Below are positions 1 to 8,816 of a DNA stretch of 64,000 nt, in pieces. Every line of letters starts with the position of its first letter. The first letter of the stretch is position 1. Source of the DNA: Croceibacterium sp. TMG7-5b_MA50 (GTDB lineage Bacteria > Pseudomonadota > Alphaproteobacteria > Sphingomonadales > Sphingomonadaceae). The stretch covers positions 576,001-640,000 of the forward strand of contig NZ_CP156082.1 of assembly GCF_039830145.1 (NCBI RefSeq), read 5' to 3'. The notes beneath the pieces are model-generated. The model made no database searches and had not been told where the DNA came from. It saw only the letters and a program-made list of their open reading frames with translations. The translations under genes and the position numbers were made by a program.

Positions 1-181
1 GCGCCAGCGGATCGATCGCGGCCGCCTCCTCCTCGTTGCCGATCTGCACCAGGCAGAGCAGCGGATAATAGGTGTTCTCGCGCATGAACTCTGTGTCCAC
101 GGCGACGAAGTCGCTTTGCGCAAGCCGGTCACACAGGTCGGCCAGCGCCTGCGTATCCGTGATCAGCGGATGAATCTTCAT
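1..181 (-). CDS. rnd: Ribonuclease D, N-terminal part cut by window edge
   Basis: The reverse strand reads from an ATG at 181 into the left edge, giving about 60 residues that begin [11 protein letters not shown]. The segment [11 protein letters not shown] is the first exonuclease motif (Asp and Glu) of the DEDD 3'-5' exonuclease superfamily. It is followed by the [11 protein letters not shown] strand typical of RNase D, which trims the 3' ends of tRNA precursors. The gene is divergent from aspS, with 111 bp between the two starts that must hold both promoters. The C-terminal HRDC domain and the other catalytic residues lie outside the window, so completeness cannot be judged. Confidence 0.88.
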   Translation of the reverse strand, partial: MKIHPLITDTQALADLCDRLAQSDFVAVDTEFMRENTYYPLLCLVQIGNEEEAAAIDPLA

Positions 182-292
182 AAGCGTGTGCCGTTAGCGC
201 GCCGCGGCGTTTCCGCCAATAACCCCGCGCGCGATTGTCGGGTGGCGCAGGCGCGCTTGTCCCGCCCGCAGCTTCCGCTATGGAGCGCGCCC

Positions 293-2125
293 ATGCATAC
301 CTACCGGACCCACAATTGCGCCGCGCTGCGGCAGGACCATGTCGGCGAGAGCGTGCGCCTGTCGGGCTGGATCCATCGCAAGCGCGATCATGGCGGCGTG
401 CTGTTCGTCGACCTGCGCGACCATTACGGCATCACCCAGATCGTCGCGGACAGCGACAGCCCGGCACTGCCGGTGCTGGAATCGCTCCGGGTCGAAAGCG
501 TCGTCACCATCGACGGCGCGGTGAAGGCGCGCAGCGAAGGAACGGTCAACGCCAACCTGCCGACCGGCGCGATCGAGGTGTTCGCCCGCGGCGTCACTGT
601 GCAGAGCCGGGCGGAGGAGCTGCCGCTGCCCGTGGCGGGCGAGCAGGAATATCCGGAGGAGATCCGCCTCAAGTACCGCTTTGTGGACCTGCGCCGCGAA
701 CGCCTGCACCGCAACATCGTGCTGCGCAGCCAGGTCATCTCCTCCCTGCGCCAACGCATGATCGGGCAGGGCTTCACCGAATTCCAGACGCCGATCCTGG
801 GCGCCTCCAGTCCGGAGGGTGCGCGCGACTACCTCGTGCCCAGCCGCCTGCATCCCGGCACCTTCTACGCGCTGCCGCAGGCGCCGCAGATGTTCAAGCA
901 ACTGCTGATGGTCGCGGGCTTCGACCGCTACTTCCAAATCGCGCCCTGCTTCCGCGACGAGGATCTGCGCGCTGACCGCAGCCCGGAATTCTACCAGCTC
1001 GACTTCGAGATGAGCTTCGTCACGCAGGACGACGTGTTCAACGCGATCGAGCCGGTACTGGCCGGCGTGTTCGAGGAGTTCGGCGGCGGCAAGGCAGTCA
1101 CCCCCGCCGGCAGCTTCCCGCGCATCCCCTACCGCGAGGCCATGCTGAAGTACGGCAGCGACAAGCCGGACCTGCGCAACCCGCTGGTCATCACCGACGT
1201 GTCGGGCGAGTTCACCGACAGCGGCTTCGGCATCTTCGCCAAGATCGTCGGCAGCGGCGGCGTGGTCCGCGTGATCCCCGCGCCGAACACCGCCGATCGC
1301 AGCCGCAAGTTCTTCGACGACATGAACGACTGGTCAAAGCGCGAAGGCTTCGCCGGCTTGGGCTACGTCACCCGCAAGGGCGGCGAGTTCGGCGGCCCGA
1401 TCGCCAAGAACCATGGGCCGGACAAGATGGCCGCGCTCTACGACGCGCTCGGCCTCGGCCCCGACGACGGCCTGTTCTTCGCCGCGGGCAAGGAGAAGGA
1501 AGCCGCCAAGCTGGCCGGTGCTGCGCGCACCCGCGTGGGCGAGGAGCTGGGCCTGATCGAACAGGATTGCTTCAAGCTGTGCTGGATCGTCGACTTCCCG
1601 ATGTTCGAATATGACGACGAACAGCAGAAGGTCGATTTCAGCCACAACCCCTTCTCCATGCCGCAGGGCGAGCTGGAGGCGCTGGAGACGCAGGACCCGC
1701 TCGACATCCTGGCGTGGCAGTACGACATCGTCTGTAACGGCTACGAACTGTCCTCGGGCGCGATCCGGAACCACCGCCCGGACATCATGTACAAGGCGTT
1801 CGAGATCGCCGGCTACGCGCGGGAGGAGGTCGATGCGAACTTCTCCGGCATGATCGAGGCGTTCAAGCTGGGCGCCCCGCCGCATGGCGGCTCCGCGCCG
1901 GGCATCGACCGCATCGTGATGCTGCTGGCGGACGAGCCGAACATTCGTGAGGTCATCGCCTTCCCGCTGAACCAGCGGGCGCAGGACCTGATGATGGGCG
2001 CCCCCAGCCCGGTCAGCCCGCGCCAGTTGCGCGACGTCCACATCCGTCTTGCGCCCGAAGCGGCCAAGGCGGCGGATGCCGCACCGGCCGCGGAAAAGGT
2101 GCGGGTGGATCAGGCAGGCGCCTGA
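293..2125 (+). CDS. aspS: Aspartyl-tRNA synthetase
   Basis: This is a 610-residue class II aminoacyl-tRNA synthetase that charges tRNA with aspartate in the cytoplasm. An N-terminal OB-fold anticodon-binding domain ([20 protein letters not shown], about residues 20-45) is followed by the catalytic core. Motif 2 is [20 protein letters not shown], and motif 3 sits near the C-terminus ([14 protein letters not shown]). The reading frame is open further upstream, but ATG 293 is chosen because family homology starts at MHTYRTHNC and GGAG lies seven bases before it. Length is normal for bacterial AspRS, which carries an inserted GAD domain. Whether this enzyme also mischarges tRNA-Asn cannot be told from this window. 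Confidence 0.97.
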   Translation: MHTYRTHNCAALRQDHVGESVRLSGWIHRKRDHGGVLFVDLRDHYGITQIVADSDSPALPVLESLRVESVVTIDGAVKARSEGTVNANLPTGAIEVFARGVTVQSRAEELPLPVAGEQEYPEEIRLKYRFVDLRRERLHRNIVLRSQVISSLRQRMIGQGFTEFQTPILGASSPEGARDYLVPSRLHPGTFYALPQAPQMFKQLLMVAGFDRYFQIAPCFRDEDLRADRSPEFYQLDFEMSFVTQDDVFNAIEPVLAGVFEEFGGGKAVTPAGSFPRIPYREAMLKYGSDKPDLRNPLVITDVSGEFTDSGFGIFAKIVGSGGVVRVIPAPNTADRSRKFFDDMNDWSKREGFAGLGYVTRKGGEFGGPIAKNHGPDKMAALYDALGLGPDDGLFFAAGKEKEAAKLAGAARTRVGEELGLIEQDCFKLCWIVDFPMFEYDDEQQKVDFSHNPFSMPQGELEALETQDPLDILAWQYDIVCNGYELSSGAIRNHRPDIMYKAFEIAGYAREEVDANFSGMIEAFKLGAPPHGGSAPGIDRIVMLLADEPNIREVIAFPLNQRAQDLMMGAPSPVSPRQLRDVHIRLAPEAAKAADAAPAAEKVRVDQAGA

Positions 2126-2230
2126 AACCCCCGCATCAGCGCAGCGGCCCGGCACTTGCCACGCCTTGCGGCGTTCACTAGTGGCTGGGCCAACCACAAA
2201 GCTTCCCAAGTTCTGCAAGAAGGGCACATC

Positions 2231-2467
2231 ATGAGCGATACCGCCGACCGCGTGAAGAAGATCGTCGTCGAACATCTGGGCGTCGAAGAGGACAAGGTCA
2301 CGCCGGACGCCAGCTTCATCGACGATCTGGGTGCCGACAGCCTCGACATCGTCGAGCTGGTGATGGCGTTCGAGGAAGAGTTCGGGGTCGAGATCCCGGA
2401 CGACGCCGCGGAGAAGATCAATACGGTTGGCGACGCCAACAAGTACATCGAAGAGCACAAGGGCTAA
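2231..2467 (+). CDS. acpP: Acyl carrier protein
   Basis: This is a 78-residue acidic protein carrying the phosphopantetheine attachment motif [12 protein letters not shown], with the modified serine at residue 37. Holo-ACP carries the growing acyl chain through type II fatty-acid synthesis and supplies acyl groups for phospholipid and lipid A synthesis. The start [11 protein letters not shown] matches the family. The next gene is fabF on the same strand after 156 bp, the usual alphaproteobacterial order acpP-fabF-mltG. The gap holds a strong GC-rich hairpin that could make acpP transcripts more abundant than fabF transcripts. Confidence 0.98.
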   Translation: MSDTADRVKKIVVEHLGVEEDKVTPDASFIDDLGADSLDIVELVMAFEEEFGVEIPDDAAEKINTVGDANKYIEEHKG

Positions 2468-2499
2468 GGTCCGGGGGCTAAGGGCTACGCCCGCCACGG

Positions 2500-2538
2500 C
2501 CCGTTCCGACGCGCCGGCCCTGCGCCGGCGCGGACGGG
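2500..2538 (+). terminator. GC-rich hairpin between acpP and fabF, possible attenuator
   Basis: An inner perfect 8-bp stem, CGCGCCGG (2510-2517) with CCGGCGCG (2525-2532) around a 7-nt loop, is extended by CCCGT (2500-2504) pairing with ACGGG (2534-2538). No clear T-run follows, so full intrinsic termination is doubtful. Partial attenuation or mRNA 3'-end protection of the abundant acpP message would fit. The structure is seen in the sequence; the role is inferred. Confidence 0.45.
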
Positions 2539-2623
2539 TTCGCAAGGCTCGGCCCCGGTGCTTGACCGGCGGCTGGGCCTTTGCCTTTTGTGGCTGACAC
2601 GCGAGAAGTTTGAGAGGATCGTT

Positions 2624-3886
2624 ATGCGGCGAGTGGTCGTGACAGGGCTGGGTCTGGTGACTCCGCTGGGTGCGGATGTCGAGACGGCATGGGCCAACCT
2701 GATCGCCGGGAAGAGCGGCGCGGGCCCGATTACCCGCTTCGACGCTTCGGACCAGAAGTGCCGCATCGCCTGCGAGGTGAAGGGCAAGGATCACGAGTAC
2801 GGCTTCGATCCCGACAAGCGCGTCGACCACAAAGTTCAGCGCCAGGTCGATCCCTTCATCGTCTATGGCATCGATGCCGCCGGCCAGGCGATCGAGGATG
2901 CAGGCCTCACCGACATGGACGAGGCGACCCGCCTGCGTGCCGGCTGCTCCATCGGTTCGGGCATCGGCGGCCTGCCCGGGATCGAGAAGGAATCGCTCGT
3001 TCTGGCGGAGAAGGGTCCCGGCCGCGTCTCGCCGCACTTCGTCCACGGGCGCCTCATCAACCTCATCAGTGGGCAGGTTTCCATCAAGTATGGCCTGATG
3101 GGCCCGAACCACGCGGTCGTCACCGCCTGCTCTACCGGCGCTCACTCCATTGGCGATGCCGCGCGCATGATCCGCGACGATGATGCGGACATCATGCTCG
3201 CGGGCGGCGCGGAAGGCACCGTGTGCCCGATCGGTATCGCCGGCTTCGCGCAGGCGCGCGCCCTTTCCACCGGTTTCAACGACACGCCCGAGAAGGCGAG
3301 CCGCCCGTACGACGTCGGCCGCGACGGCTTCGTCATGGGGGAGGGCGCCGGCGTCGTCGTGCTTGAGGAATACGAACACGCCAAGGCGCGCGGCGCGAAG
3401 ATCTATGCGGAGGTCGTGGGCTATGGCCTATCGGGCGACGCCTACCACGTCACCGCGCCGCACCCGGAAGGCTCGGGCGCGTTCCGCTCCATGCAGATGG
3501 CGCTGAAGAAGGCGGGCATGACGCCGGACGACATCGACTACATCAACGCCCACGGCACCTCGACACCCTTGGGTGACGAGCTTGAACTGGGCGCGGTTCG
3601 CCGGCTGTTCGGCGATGCGATGCAGAATGTGTCGATGAGCAGCACGAAGTCAGCCATCGGCCACCTGCTGGGCGGCGCGGGCGCTGTCGAAAGCATCTTC
3701 TGCATCCTCGCCATGCGCGACCAGATCGTGCCGCCGACGCTCAACCTCGACAATCCGTCGGAGAATTGCGTCGGCGTGGACCTGGTGCCGCACACTGCCA
3801 AGAAGCGCGAAGTGCGCGCCGTGCTGAACAACAGCTTCGGCTTCGGCGGCACGAACGCCAGCCTGGTGATGGTGCGACCCGAGTAA
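2624..3886 (+). CDS. fabF: Beta-ketoacyl-ACP synthase II
   Basis: This 420-residue thiolase-fold condensing enzyme extends acyl-ACP with malonyl-ACP in fatty-acid elongation. The active-site cysteine is C169 in TACSTGAHSIG. The two catalytic histidines lie in the NAHGTSTPLGD segment (about residue 308) and the SAIGHLLGGAGA segment (about residue 345), followed by the glycine-rich NNSFGFGGTNASLV end. ATG 2624 is preceded by GAGAGG and gives the expected start MRRVVVTGLGLVTPLG, so a longer upstream reading is not needed. It lies between acpP and mltG, with one base separating its stop from the mltG start. Confidence 0.97.
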   Translation: MRRVVVTGLGLVTPLGADVETAWANLIAGKSGAGPITRFDASDQKCRIACEVKGKDHEYGFDPDKRVDHKVQRQVDPFIVYGIDAAGQAIEDAGLTDMDEATRLRAGCSIGSGIGGLPGIEKESLVLAEKGPGRVSPHFVHGRLINLISGQVSIKYGLMGPNHAVVTACSTGAHSIGDAARMIRDDDADIMLAGGAEGTVCPIGIAGFAQARALSTGFNDTPEKASRPYDVGRDGFVMGEGAGVVVLEEYEHAKARGAKIYAEVVGYGLSGDAYHVTAPHPEGSGAFRSMQMALKKAGMTPDDIDYINAHGTSTPLGDELELGAVRRLFGDAMQNVSMSSTKSAIGHLLGGAGAVESIFCILAMRDQIVPPTLNLDNPSENCVGVDLVPHTAKKREVRAVLNNSFGFGGTNASLVMVRPE

Positions 3887-3887
3887 C

Positions 3888-4862
3888 ATGCGCCGCGCCG
3901 GTTGCCTGCTCGCGGCGCTTGCCGCCGTGCTGCTGGCGGGCGCCGGCGGCTGGCTGGCCGGCGGCTGGTGGATCACCTCCTCCGTGGAGGAGGACAGCAG
4001 CTTCATCGTGCCGAACGGCGCGACGTTGGCGCAGGTGGCGAAACGGCTTGCGGCGGACGACTTGGTCGGGTCGGCCAGCACGTTCCTGCTGCGCGCCCGC
4101 TTGCTGGGCAGCGGCGACCCGGTGAAGGCGGGCGAGTTTGCCATTCCCGCCGGCAGCAGCAGCGCCTTCATCCTCGACACGCTGCAACACGGGGAAGTGA
4201 TCCGCCGCTTCGTCACCGTGCCGGAAGGCATGCCGTCCGTGCTGGTCCACGAACGGCTGATGGCGGAGCCGCTGCTGACCGGTGCCGTCGCCGTGCCGCC
4301 CGAAGGCAGCATACTGCCGCAAAGCTACGACTTCGAACGCGGCGAACCGCGCGCCGCCGTCCTCGCCCGCATGCAGGATGCCATGCGCCGTACCCTGGCG
4401 GAACTGTGGGCGAAGCGTGCGAAGAACATCGCCGTCAGCACCCCGCAACAGGCCGTCGTCCTCGCCTCCGTCGTGGAGAAGGAGACGGGCGTACCGGCCG
4501 AACGCCGCATGGTGGCCGGTCTCTACTACAACCGCCTGCGCACCGGCATGCGGCTGCAGGCCGATCCGACGATCATCTATCCGATCACCCGCGGCAAGCC
4601 CCTCGGCCGCCGCATCCGCCAGTCGGAGATTGCGGCGGTGAACGGCTACAACACCTATTCCATGGCCGGCCTGCCGACAGGTCCGATCACCAATCCCGGC
4701 CGCGCTTCGATCGAGGCGGTGCTGAACCCCGCCGATACGAAGGCGCTGTACATGGTCGCGGACGGGAAGGGCGGTCACGTCTTCGCCGCCACGCTGGAGG
4801 AGCACAACGCCAACGTCGCGCGCTGGTTCGCCCTCAGGCGCCAGCGTGGGGAGATCGATTAA
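3888..4862 (+). CDS. mltG: Endolytic murein transglycosylase MltG (YceG-like)
   Basis: This is a 324-residue inner-membrane enzyme. A single N-terminal transmembrane segment (about residues 5-30, rich in Leu, Ala and Gly) is followed by the YceG domain. MltG cleaves nascent glycan strands inside the chain and is proposed to end peptidoglycan polymerisation. The family signature is present: VVEKETG (about residues 192-198) carries the catalytic glutamate, and LQADPTIIYPITRG and YNTYSMAGLPTGPITNPG follow. Its start is one base after the fabF stop, so the two are probably translationally coupled. This gene pair is common in alphaproteobacteria. Confidence 0.95.
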   Translation: MRRAGCLLAALAAVLLAGAGGWLAGGWWITSSVEEDSSFIVPNGATLAQVAKRLAADDLVGSASTFLLRARLLGSGDPVKAGEFAIPAGSSSAFILDTLQHGEVIRRFVTVPEGMPSVLVHERLMAEPLLTGAVAVPPEGSILPQSYDFERGEPRAAVLARMQDAMRRTLAELWAKRAKNIAVSTPQQAVVLASVVEKETGVPAERRMVAGLYYNRLRTGMRLQADPTIIYPITRGKPLGRRIRQSEIAAVNGYNTYSMAGLPTGPITNPGRASIEAVLNPADTKALYMVADGKGGHVFAATLEEHNANVARWFALRRQRGEID

Positions 4863-4924
4863 CCTCAGGATCGGAACAGGCCGGGCCCTCGCGCGTCCCT
4901 TGCGCAGCGAAAGGAGACCCGCCC

Positions 4925-5473
4925 ATGCAGTACCGCCCGATTCCCGATGTCGTGTTGAAGACCCGTGTGCGGGACGAAAGCATCGGCGGCGACAATCCCT
5001 ACCGCTGGCAGGATTACCACGTCCGGCAGGAATGGGCCGGCAAGCGCATCGTGGTCTTCTCGCTCCCCGGCGCCTTCACCCCCACCTGCTCCAACGAACA
5101 ATGCCCGGCCTTCGAACAGCTCTACGACCAGCTCCGGGCGGAGAACGTGGACGAGGTGTATTGCATCGCCGTCAACGATGCCTTCGTGATGTTCCAGTGG
5201 GCGAAGCATCTCGGCCTGAAGAAGGTGAAGATGCTGCCCGACGGTTCGGGAGAGTTCACGCGCCGCATGGGCATGCTGGTGCGCAAGGATCACCTGGGCT
5301 TCGGCCTGCGCAGCTGGCGCTACGCCATGGTGGTGGACGATCTCGCGATCACCAACTGGTTCGAGGAACCGGGCATCAACGATGCCGGCGCCGACGACGA
5401 CCCGTACGAGGCGAGCGCGCCGGCCCATGTGCTGGAAGCTCTGCGGGCGCAGCGCCGGCGCGAGGCCGCCTGA
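4925..5473 (+). CDS. Peroxiredoxin, Prx5/AhpE-like atypical type
   Basis: This 182-residue thiol peroxidase reduces H2O2 or alkyl hydroperoxides. The peroxidatic cysteine is C55 in PGAFTPTCSNEQCP, and a second cysteine (C60) follows five residues later. The thioredoxin-like fold is intact, and FGLRSWRYAMVVDD is typical of the Prx5 group reduced by glutathione/glutaredoxin. No fused glutaredoxin domain is present. ATG 4925 is preceded by GAAAGGAGA. Its stop is followed four bases later by the GTG start of the 2H phosphoesterase gene, suggesting cotranscription. Confidence 0.92.
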   Translation: MQYRPIPDVVLKTRVRDESIGGDNPYRWQDYHVRQEWAGKRIVVFSLPGAFTPTCSNEQCPAFEQLYDQLRAENVDEVYCIAVNDAFVMFQWAKHLGLKKVKMLPDGSGEFTRRMGMLVRKDHLGFGLRSWRYAMVVDDLAITNWFEEPGINDAGADDDPYEASAPAHVLEALRAQRRREAA

Positions 5474-5477
5474 GCGG

Positions 5478-5990
5478 GTGGAGGATCTCGCCAGCCCGCT
5501 GATCCTCACGGCCGAGCTGCCGCCCGCGCTGCAGGCGCGGATGGACGCGCTGCGGCGCGCTCACTTCCCGCCCGAACGCAACCACCTGTCCGCCCACGTC
5601 ACCCTGTTCCACGCGCTACCCCCATCCGCTCTAGGCGAATTGCGCGAGGTCCTGGCCCGCATCGCCGCCGGACCCGCACCGGCGGGGCAGGTGGAAGGGG
5701 TGATGTCGCTCGGCCGCGGCACCGCCATTCGCCTTGCCAGCCCGGCGCTGCTGGCCTTGCGCGATGATCTGGCGGACCGCTTCCACACGCTCCTGACCGC
5801 GCAGGACCGCCACCGCCCGCGCCTGCACGTAACCGTGCAGAACAAGGTCACGGCGGACGCCGCCCGCGCCCTGCAGGCGCAGCTCTCGTCGCAGATCGGG
5901 CCGGAACCGTTCCGCTTCGCCGCCCTCGCGCTGCACGCCTATGAGCGCGGACCGTGGCGCCATCTGCGCAGCTTCTCATTTCGCGGTTGA
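5478..5990 (+). CDS. 2H phosphoesterase / 2'-5' RNA ligase family protein
   Basis: This 170-residue protein carries two H-x-T motifs, HVTLFH (about residue 37) and HVTVQ (about residue 118), the paired catalytic histidines of the 2H phosphoesterase superfamily. Members act on cyclic phosphates or 2'-5' linkages in RNA or nucleotides; the substrate of this one is unknown. The chosen start is GTG 5478, just after the peroxiredoxin stop, because no ATG fits and the homologous region begins within ten residues. It ends shortly before the tRNA gene. No signal peptide is seen, so it should be cytoplasmic. Confidence 0.82.
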   Translation: MEDLASPLILTAELPPALQARMDALRRAHFPPERNHLSAHVTLFHALPPSALGELREVLARIAAGPAPAGQVEGVMSLGRGTAIRLASPALLALRDDLADRFHTLLTAQDRHRPRLHVTVQNKVTADAARALQAQLSSQIGPEPFRFAALALHAYERGPWRHLRSFSFRG

Positions 5991-6058
5991 CCGAACCTGC
6001 CGACCACCCTAAGCGCGCCGTCTTGCCGCTGCCCGTGACGGGCCGGCACCCCTGATGG

Positions 6059-6135
6059 GGCGGAGTAGCTCAGCCGGTTAGAGCAGCGGAATCATAATCC
6101 GCGTGTCGGGGGTTCGAGTCCCTCCTCCGCTACCA
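6059..6135 (+). tRNA. tRNA-Met (anticodon CAT), elongator type
   Basis: A full 77-nt cloverleaf can be drawn. The acceptor is GGCGGAG with CTCCGCT (one G-U pair at the end), then a D-arm GCTC...GAGC. The anticodon stem GCGGA/TCCGC encloses the loop ATCATAA with CAT at positions 34-36. A 5-nt variable loop and a T-arm with TTCGAGT follow, and the CCA is encoded. The paired first position and the lack of three G-C pairs in the anticodon stem argue against initiator tRNA. A CAT tRNA read by lysidine synthetase (tRNA-Ile2) is possible, but this sequence resembles alphaproteobacterial elongator tRNA-Met. Confidence 0.93.
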
Positions 6136-6211
6136 CATCCAGCACATCGTCGATCGTCTCGCGTCCGCCTGGTGCGCCGCACGCGCACGCCTGCTTGCAG
6201 CATCCTCTCAG

Positions 6212-6230
6212 TTGCTATAAAACATAGCAA
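6212..6230. promoter_or_regulatory. Perfect inverted repeat, candidate operator of pobA
   Basis: TTGCTAT (6212-6218) and its exact complement ATAGCAA (6224-6230) are separated by five bases. The 19-bp site lies just before the ribosome-binding site GGGAGAGG of pobA, where a bound protein would block transcription or initiation. Aromatic catabolic genes are often controlled by IclR, MarR or GntR regulators bound to such palindromes. No regulator gene is adjacent, so the identity of the binding protein is unknown. It is AT-rich compared with the surroundings. Confidence 0.5.
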
Positions 6231-6254
6231 AACATGGGAGAGGTTTCGGCAGGC

Positions 6255-7433
6255 ATGAACACGCGCCATACGCCCGTCTGCATCATCGGCGCCGGCCCGG
6301 CCGGTCTGCTGCTCGGGCATCTGCTGCGGGCGGAGGGGGTGGAATGCGTGGTGCTGGAACAGCGCACCCCCGATTACGTCCTCGGCCGCATCCGCGCCGG
6401 CGTCCTGGAACGCATCACCGTCAGCCTGCTGGAACGCCTCGGTCTCGATCAACGGCTGAAGGCGGAAGGGCTGCCGCATGACGACGTGCTGCTGGCCGAT
6501 GGCGAGCGGCTGATCCGCATCGACCTCGCCGATCTGGTCGGCCAGCACGTCACCGTCTATGGCCAGACGGAGGTGACGCGCGACCTGATGGCGGCGGCCG
6601 TCCCGCGCGGCTTGCCCGTGATATACGGGGCCGAGGATGTCCGGCTGCACGATATCGCGGGCGACACCCCGCACGTCACCTACACCCATGAAGGCGCCGA
6701 TCACCGCATCGACGCGCGCTTCATCGTCGGCTGCGACGGCTTTCACGGCCCCAGCCGCCGCGCCATCCCCGTCGGTATCGGCCGGGAGTACGAGCGGGTG
6801 TATCCGTTCGGCTGGCTGGGCATCTTGGCCGACGTGCCGCCCTGCGGCGCGGGCCTGATCTACGCCAACCACGAACGCGGCTTCGCCCTCGCCAGCCAGC
6901 GCAGCGCCACGCGCAGCCGTTACTACATCGACGTGCCGGTGACGGAGGATATCGCCAACTGGCCCGACGACCGCCTGTGGGATGAGCTGGAAACCCGCCT
7001 CGGGCCGGAGGCCGCCGCCACCGTGACCCGCGGCCCCAGTATCGAGAAGAGCATCGCCCCCTTGCGCTCCTACGTCTTCGCGCCGATGCGCCATGGCTCG
7101 CTGCTGCTGTGCGGCGATGCGGCGCATATCGTGCCGCCCACCGGGGCGAAGGGCCTGAACCTCGCCGCCAGCGACGTGTACTACGCGGCCGAAGCGCTGA
7201 CCGCCTTCTTCCTGCGGCACGACAATGACGCGATCCCCCGCTATTCGGACAAGGCGCTGAACCGGGTGTGGCAGGCGGAACGGTTCAGCTGGTCGCTGAC
7301 CCGCCTGATGCACCGCTTCCCCGATGATGGCCCGTTCGAACGCGCGATGCAGGTGGCGGAACTGGACTACATCGCCACCAGCCGCGCCGCGCAATTGAGC
7401 TTCGCCGAACAATATGTCGGCCTGCCGGTGTAG
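6255..7433 (+). CDS. pobA: 4-hydroxybenzoate 3-monooxygenase
   Basis: This 392-residue flavoprotein hydroxylates 4-hydroxybenzoate to protocatechuate using NAD(P)H and O2, the entry step to ring cleavage. The N-terminal FAD-binding motif GAGPAGLL (residues 12-19) and the second FAD motif GDAAHIVPPTGAKGLN (about residues 285-300) are intact. The stretch TPDYVLGRIRAGVLE matches the PobA family, and the length equals known enzymes (about 394). ATG 6255 is chosen because GGGAGAGG precedes it. An in-frame ATG at 6234 overlaps that site and would place the start in the palindrome region. No other aromatic genes flank it directly, but the ligM/metF/folD genes lie 6-9 kb downstream. Confidence 0.96.
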   Translation: MNTRHTPVCIIGAGPAGLLLGHLLRAEGVECVVLEQRTPDYVLGRIRAGVLERITVSLLERLGLDQRLKAEGLPHDDVLLADGERLIRIDLADLVGQHVTVYGQTEVTRDLMAAAVPRGLPVIYGAEDVRLHDIAGDTPHVTYTHEGADHRIDARFIVGCDGFHGPSRRAIPVGIGREYERVYPFGWLGILADVPPCGAGLIYANHERGFALASQRSATRSRYYIDVPVTEDIANWPDDRLWDELETRLGPEAAATVTRGPSIEKSIAPLRSYVFAPMRHGSLLLCGDAAHIVPPTGAKGLNLAASDVYYAAEALTAFFLRHDNDAIPRYSDKALNRVWQAERFSWSLTRLMHRFPDDGPFERAMQVAELDYIATSRAAQLSFAEQYVGLPV

Positions 7434-7509
7434 GCCGGCACGCCACCTTGCCATGCCCGCGCCACTTCGCTATGCGCGCGGGTCTCCCACACCGGGAAAC
7501 CACGCGGAA

Positions 7510-7531
7510 GGTGCCTGCCCCGGCAGGTGCC
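7510..7531 (+). promoter_or_regulatory. Hairpin in the leader of rplK
   Basis: GGTGCCTGCC (7510-7519) can pair with GGCAGGTGCC (7522-7531), ten pairs of which two are G-U, closing a very short loop. It lies between pobA and rplK, 66 nt before the rplK start. It could end pobA transcription, although no T-run follows. It could also be part of the rplK leader; in other bacteria L1 represses its own operon through such a leader. The structure is visible; the function is uncertain. Confidence 0.3.
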
Positions 7532-7596
7532 GTTCGTACCGCTTACCATGAGCGGACCTGGAAACAGGGCCGCGACAGTGAGAAAGGAGGCCAGTC

Positions 7597-8028
7597 ATGG
7601 CCAAGAAGATTACCGGCTATATCAAGCTGCAGGTTGCGGCCGGCAGCGCCACCCCGTCCCCGCCGATCGGCCCTGCGCTGGGTCAGCGCGGCGTGAACAT
7701 CATGGAATTCTGCAAGGCCTTCAACGCTTCGACTCAGGAGCTGGAGAAGGGCATGCCGATCCCGACGGTCATCACCGTCTATGCGGATCGTTCCTTCACG
7801 TTCGAGACCAAGACCCCGCCCGCCAGCTTCCTCATCAAGAAGGCCGCCGGTCTGAAGTCGGGCTCCAAGGAGCCGGGCAAGACCACGGTCGGCACGATCA
7901 GCCGGTCCGCGCTGTCGCAGATCGCCGAACAGAAGATGAAGGACCTGAACGCGAACGACATCGCGCAGGCGACCAAGATCATCGAGGGCTCCGCGCGCTC
8001 GATGGGCCTCGAAGTGGTGGAGGGCTGA
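7597..8028 (+). CDS. rplK: 50S ribosomal protein L11
   Basis: This 143-residue protein of the large subunit GTPase centre binds 23S rRNA and is needed for RelA-type stringent signalling. The N-terminal domain shows [24 protein letters not shown], and the RNA-binding C-terminal domain ends in [13 protein letters not shown]. An ideal ribosome-binding site, AAAGGAGG, precedes ATG 7597. It is followed by rplA after 4 bp. The usual upstream partners secE and nusG are absent here; pobA lies upstream instead. Confidence 0.98.
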   Translation: MAKKITGYIKLQVAAGSATPSPPIGPALGQRGVNIMEFCKAFNASTQELEKGMPIPTVITVYADRSFTFETKTPPASFLIKKAAGLKSGSKEPGKTTVGTISRSALSQIAEQKMKDLNANDIAQATKIIEGSARSMGLEVVEG

Positions 8029-8032
8029 CACG

Positions 8033-8731
8033 ATGGCCAAGATTTCCAAGCGCCAGAAGATGCTGGCCGAGACGCTCGATGCCGAGAAGCTGTGGAACTT
8101 TGACGAGGCGCTGGGCAAGCTGCGCGAGCTGGCGTCCAAGAAGTTCGACGAGACGATCGAGATTGCGATGAACCTGGGCGTCGATCCGCGCCACGCCGAC
8201 CAGATGGTTCGCGGCATGGTCAGCCTGCCCGCCGGCACCGGCAAGACCGTGCGCGTCGCGGTGTTCGCCCGTGGCGACAAGGCGGCCGAGGCGGAAGCCG
8301 CTGGCGCCGACCGCGTCGGGGCGGAGGATCTGATGGAGGATATGCAGAACGGCAACCTCGATTACGACCGCGTCGTCGCCACGCCGGACATGATGGGCAT
8401 CGTGGGGCGCCTGGGCAAGCTGCTGGGTCCCAAGGGCCTGATGCCGAACCCGCGCCTCGGCACCGTGACGCCGAATATCGGCCAGGCGGTCAAGGACGCG
8501 AAGGGCGGCCAGATCGAATTCCGCGTGGAGAAGCAGGGCATCATCCACGCCGGCCTCGGCAAGGTCAGCTTCACCGACGACGACCTGAAGACCAACTTCA
8601 AGGCCTTCACCGACGCGATCGTCCGCGCCAAGCCGTCGGGCAGCAAGGGCAAGTACGTCCGCAAGGTCTCGCTCAGCTCCTCCATGGGGCCGGGCCTGAA
8701 GCTGGACCTGGAAGAAGTGCAGGGCGCCTGA
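8033..8731 (+). CDS. rplA: 50S ribosomal protein L1
   Basis: This 232-residue protein forms the L1 stalk and binds 23S rRNA. The family signature [18 protein letters not shown] is present near residue 130, and length is standard. The ribosome-binding site GAGGG lies within the end of rplK, four bases from its stop, so the pair is one operon. It ends about 40 bp before a strong intrinsic terminator. The rplJ-rplL-rpoBC genes do not follow, and the sequence changes to lower GC with the retron genes on the other strand. Confidence 0.98.
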   Translation: MAKISKRQKMLAETLDAEKLWNFDEALGKLRELASKKFDETIEIAMNLGVDPRHADQMVRGMVSLPAGTGKTVRVAVFARGDKAAEAEAAGADRVGAEDLMEDMQNGNLDYDRVVATPDMMGIVGRLGKLLGPKGLMPNPRLGTVTPNIGQAVKDAKGGQIEFRVEKQGIIHAGLGKVSFTDDDLKTNFKAFTDAIVRAKPSGSKGKYVRKVSLSSSMGPGLKLDLEEVQGA

Positions 8732-8768
8732 CGCTTCTGCCACCAGCGACTAGCTGAGTTACATAGAG

Positions 8769-8803
8769 AGGCCGGGAGGGGAGACCCTTCCGGCCTTTCT
8801 TCT
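8769..8803 (+). terminator. Intrinsic terminator after rplK-rplA
   Basis: AGGCCGGGAGGG (8769-8780) pairs with CCCTTCCGGCCT (8785-8796) across a GAGA loop, with one G-T pair, followed by TTCTTCT. It ends the ribosomal operon and also separates it from the convergent reverse transcriptase gene. Directly beyond it is a perfect 12-bp palindrome ACGTAATTACGT (8804-8815), which touches the end of that gene. Confidence 0.85.
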
Positions 8804-8816
8804 ACGTAATTACGTC

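Noticed and set aside
1334-3379. 681-residue open frame on the minus strand opposite aspS, acpP and fabF
   Set aside because: It is antisense to three well-supported genes, has Arg/His/Ala-rich composition and no domain; it is a GC-driven shadow.
6078-7454. Long minus-strand frame whose end reads GGTRTPDTRIMIPLL
   Set aside because: That peptide is the translated complement of the tRNA-Met gene, a familiar artefact; the rest is antisense to pobA.
8804-8815. 12-bp perfect palindrome ACGTAATTACGT considered as an attachment site
   Set aside because: It is short and I find no matching copy at the other side of the island; kept only as a note with the terminator.
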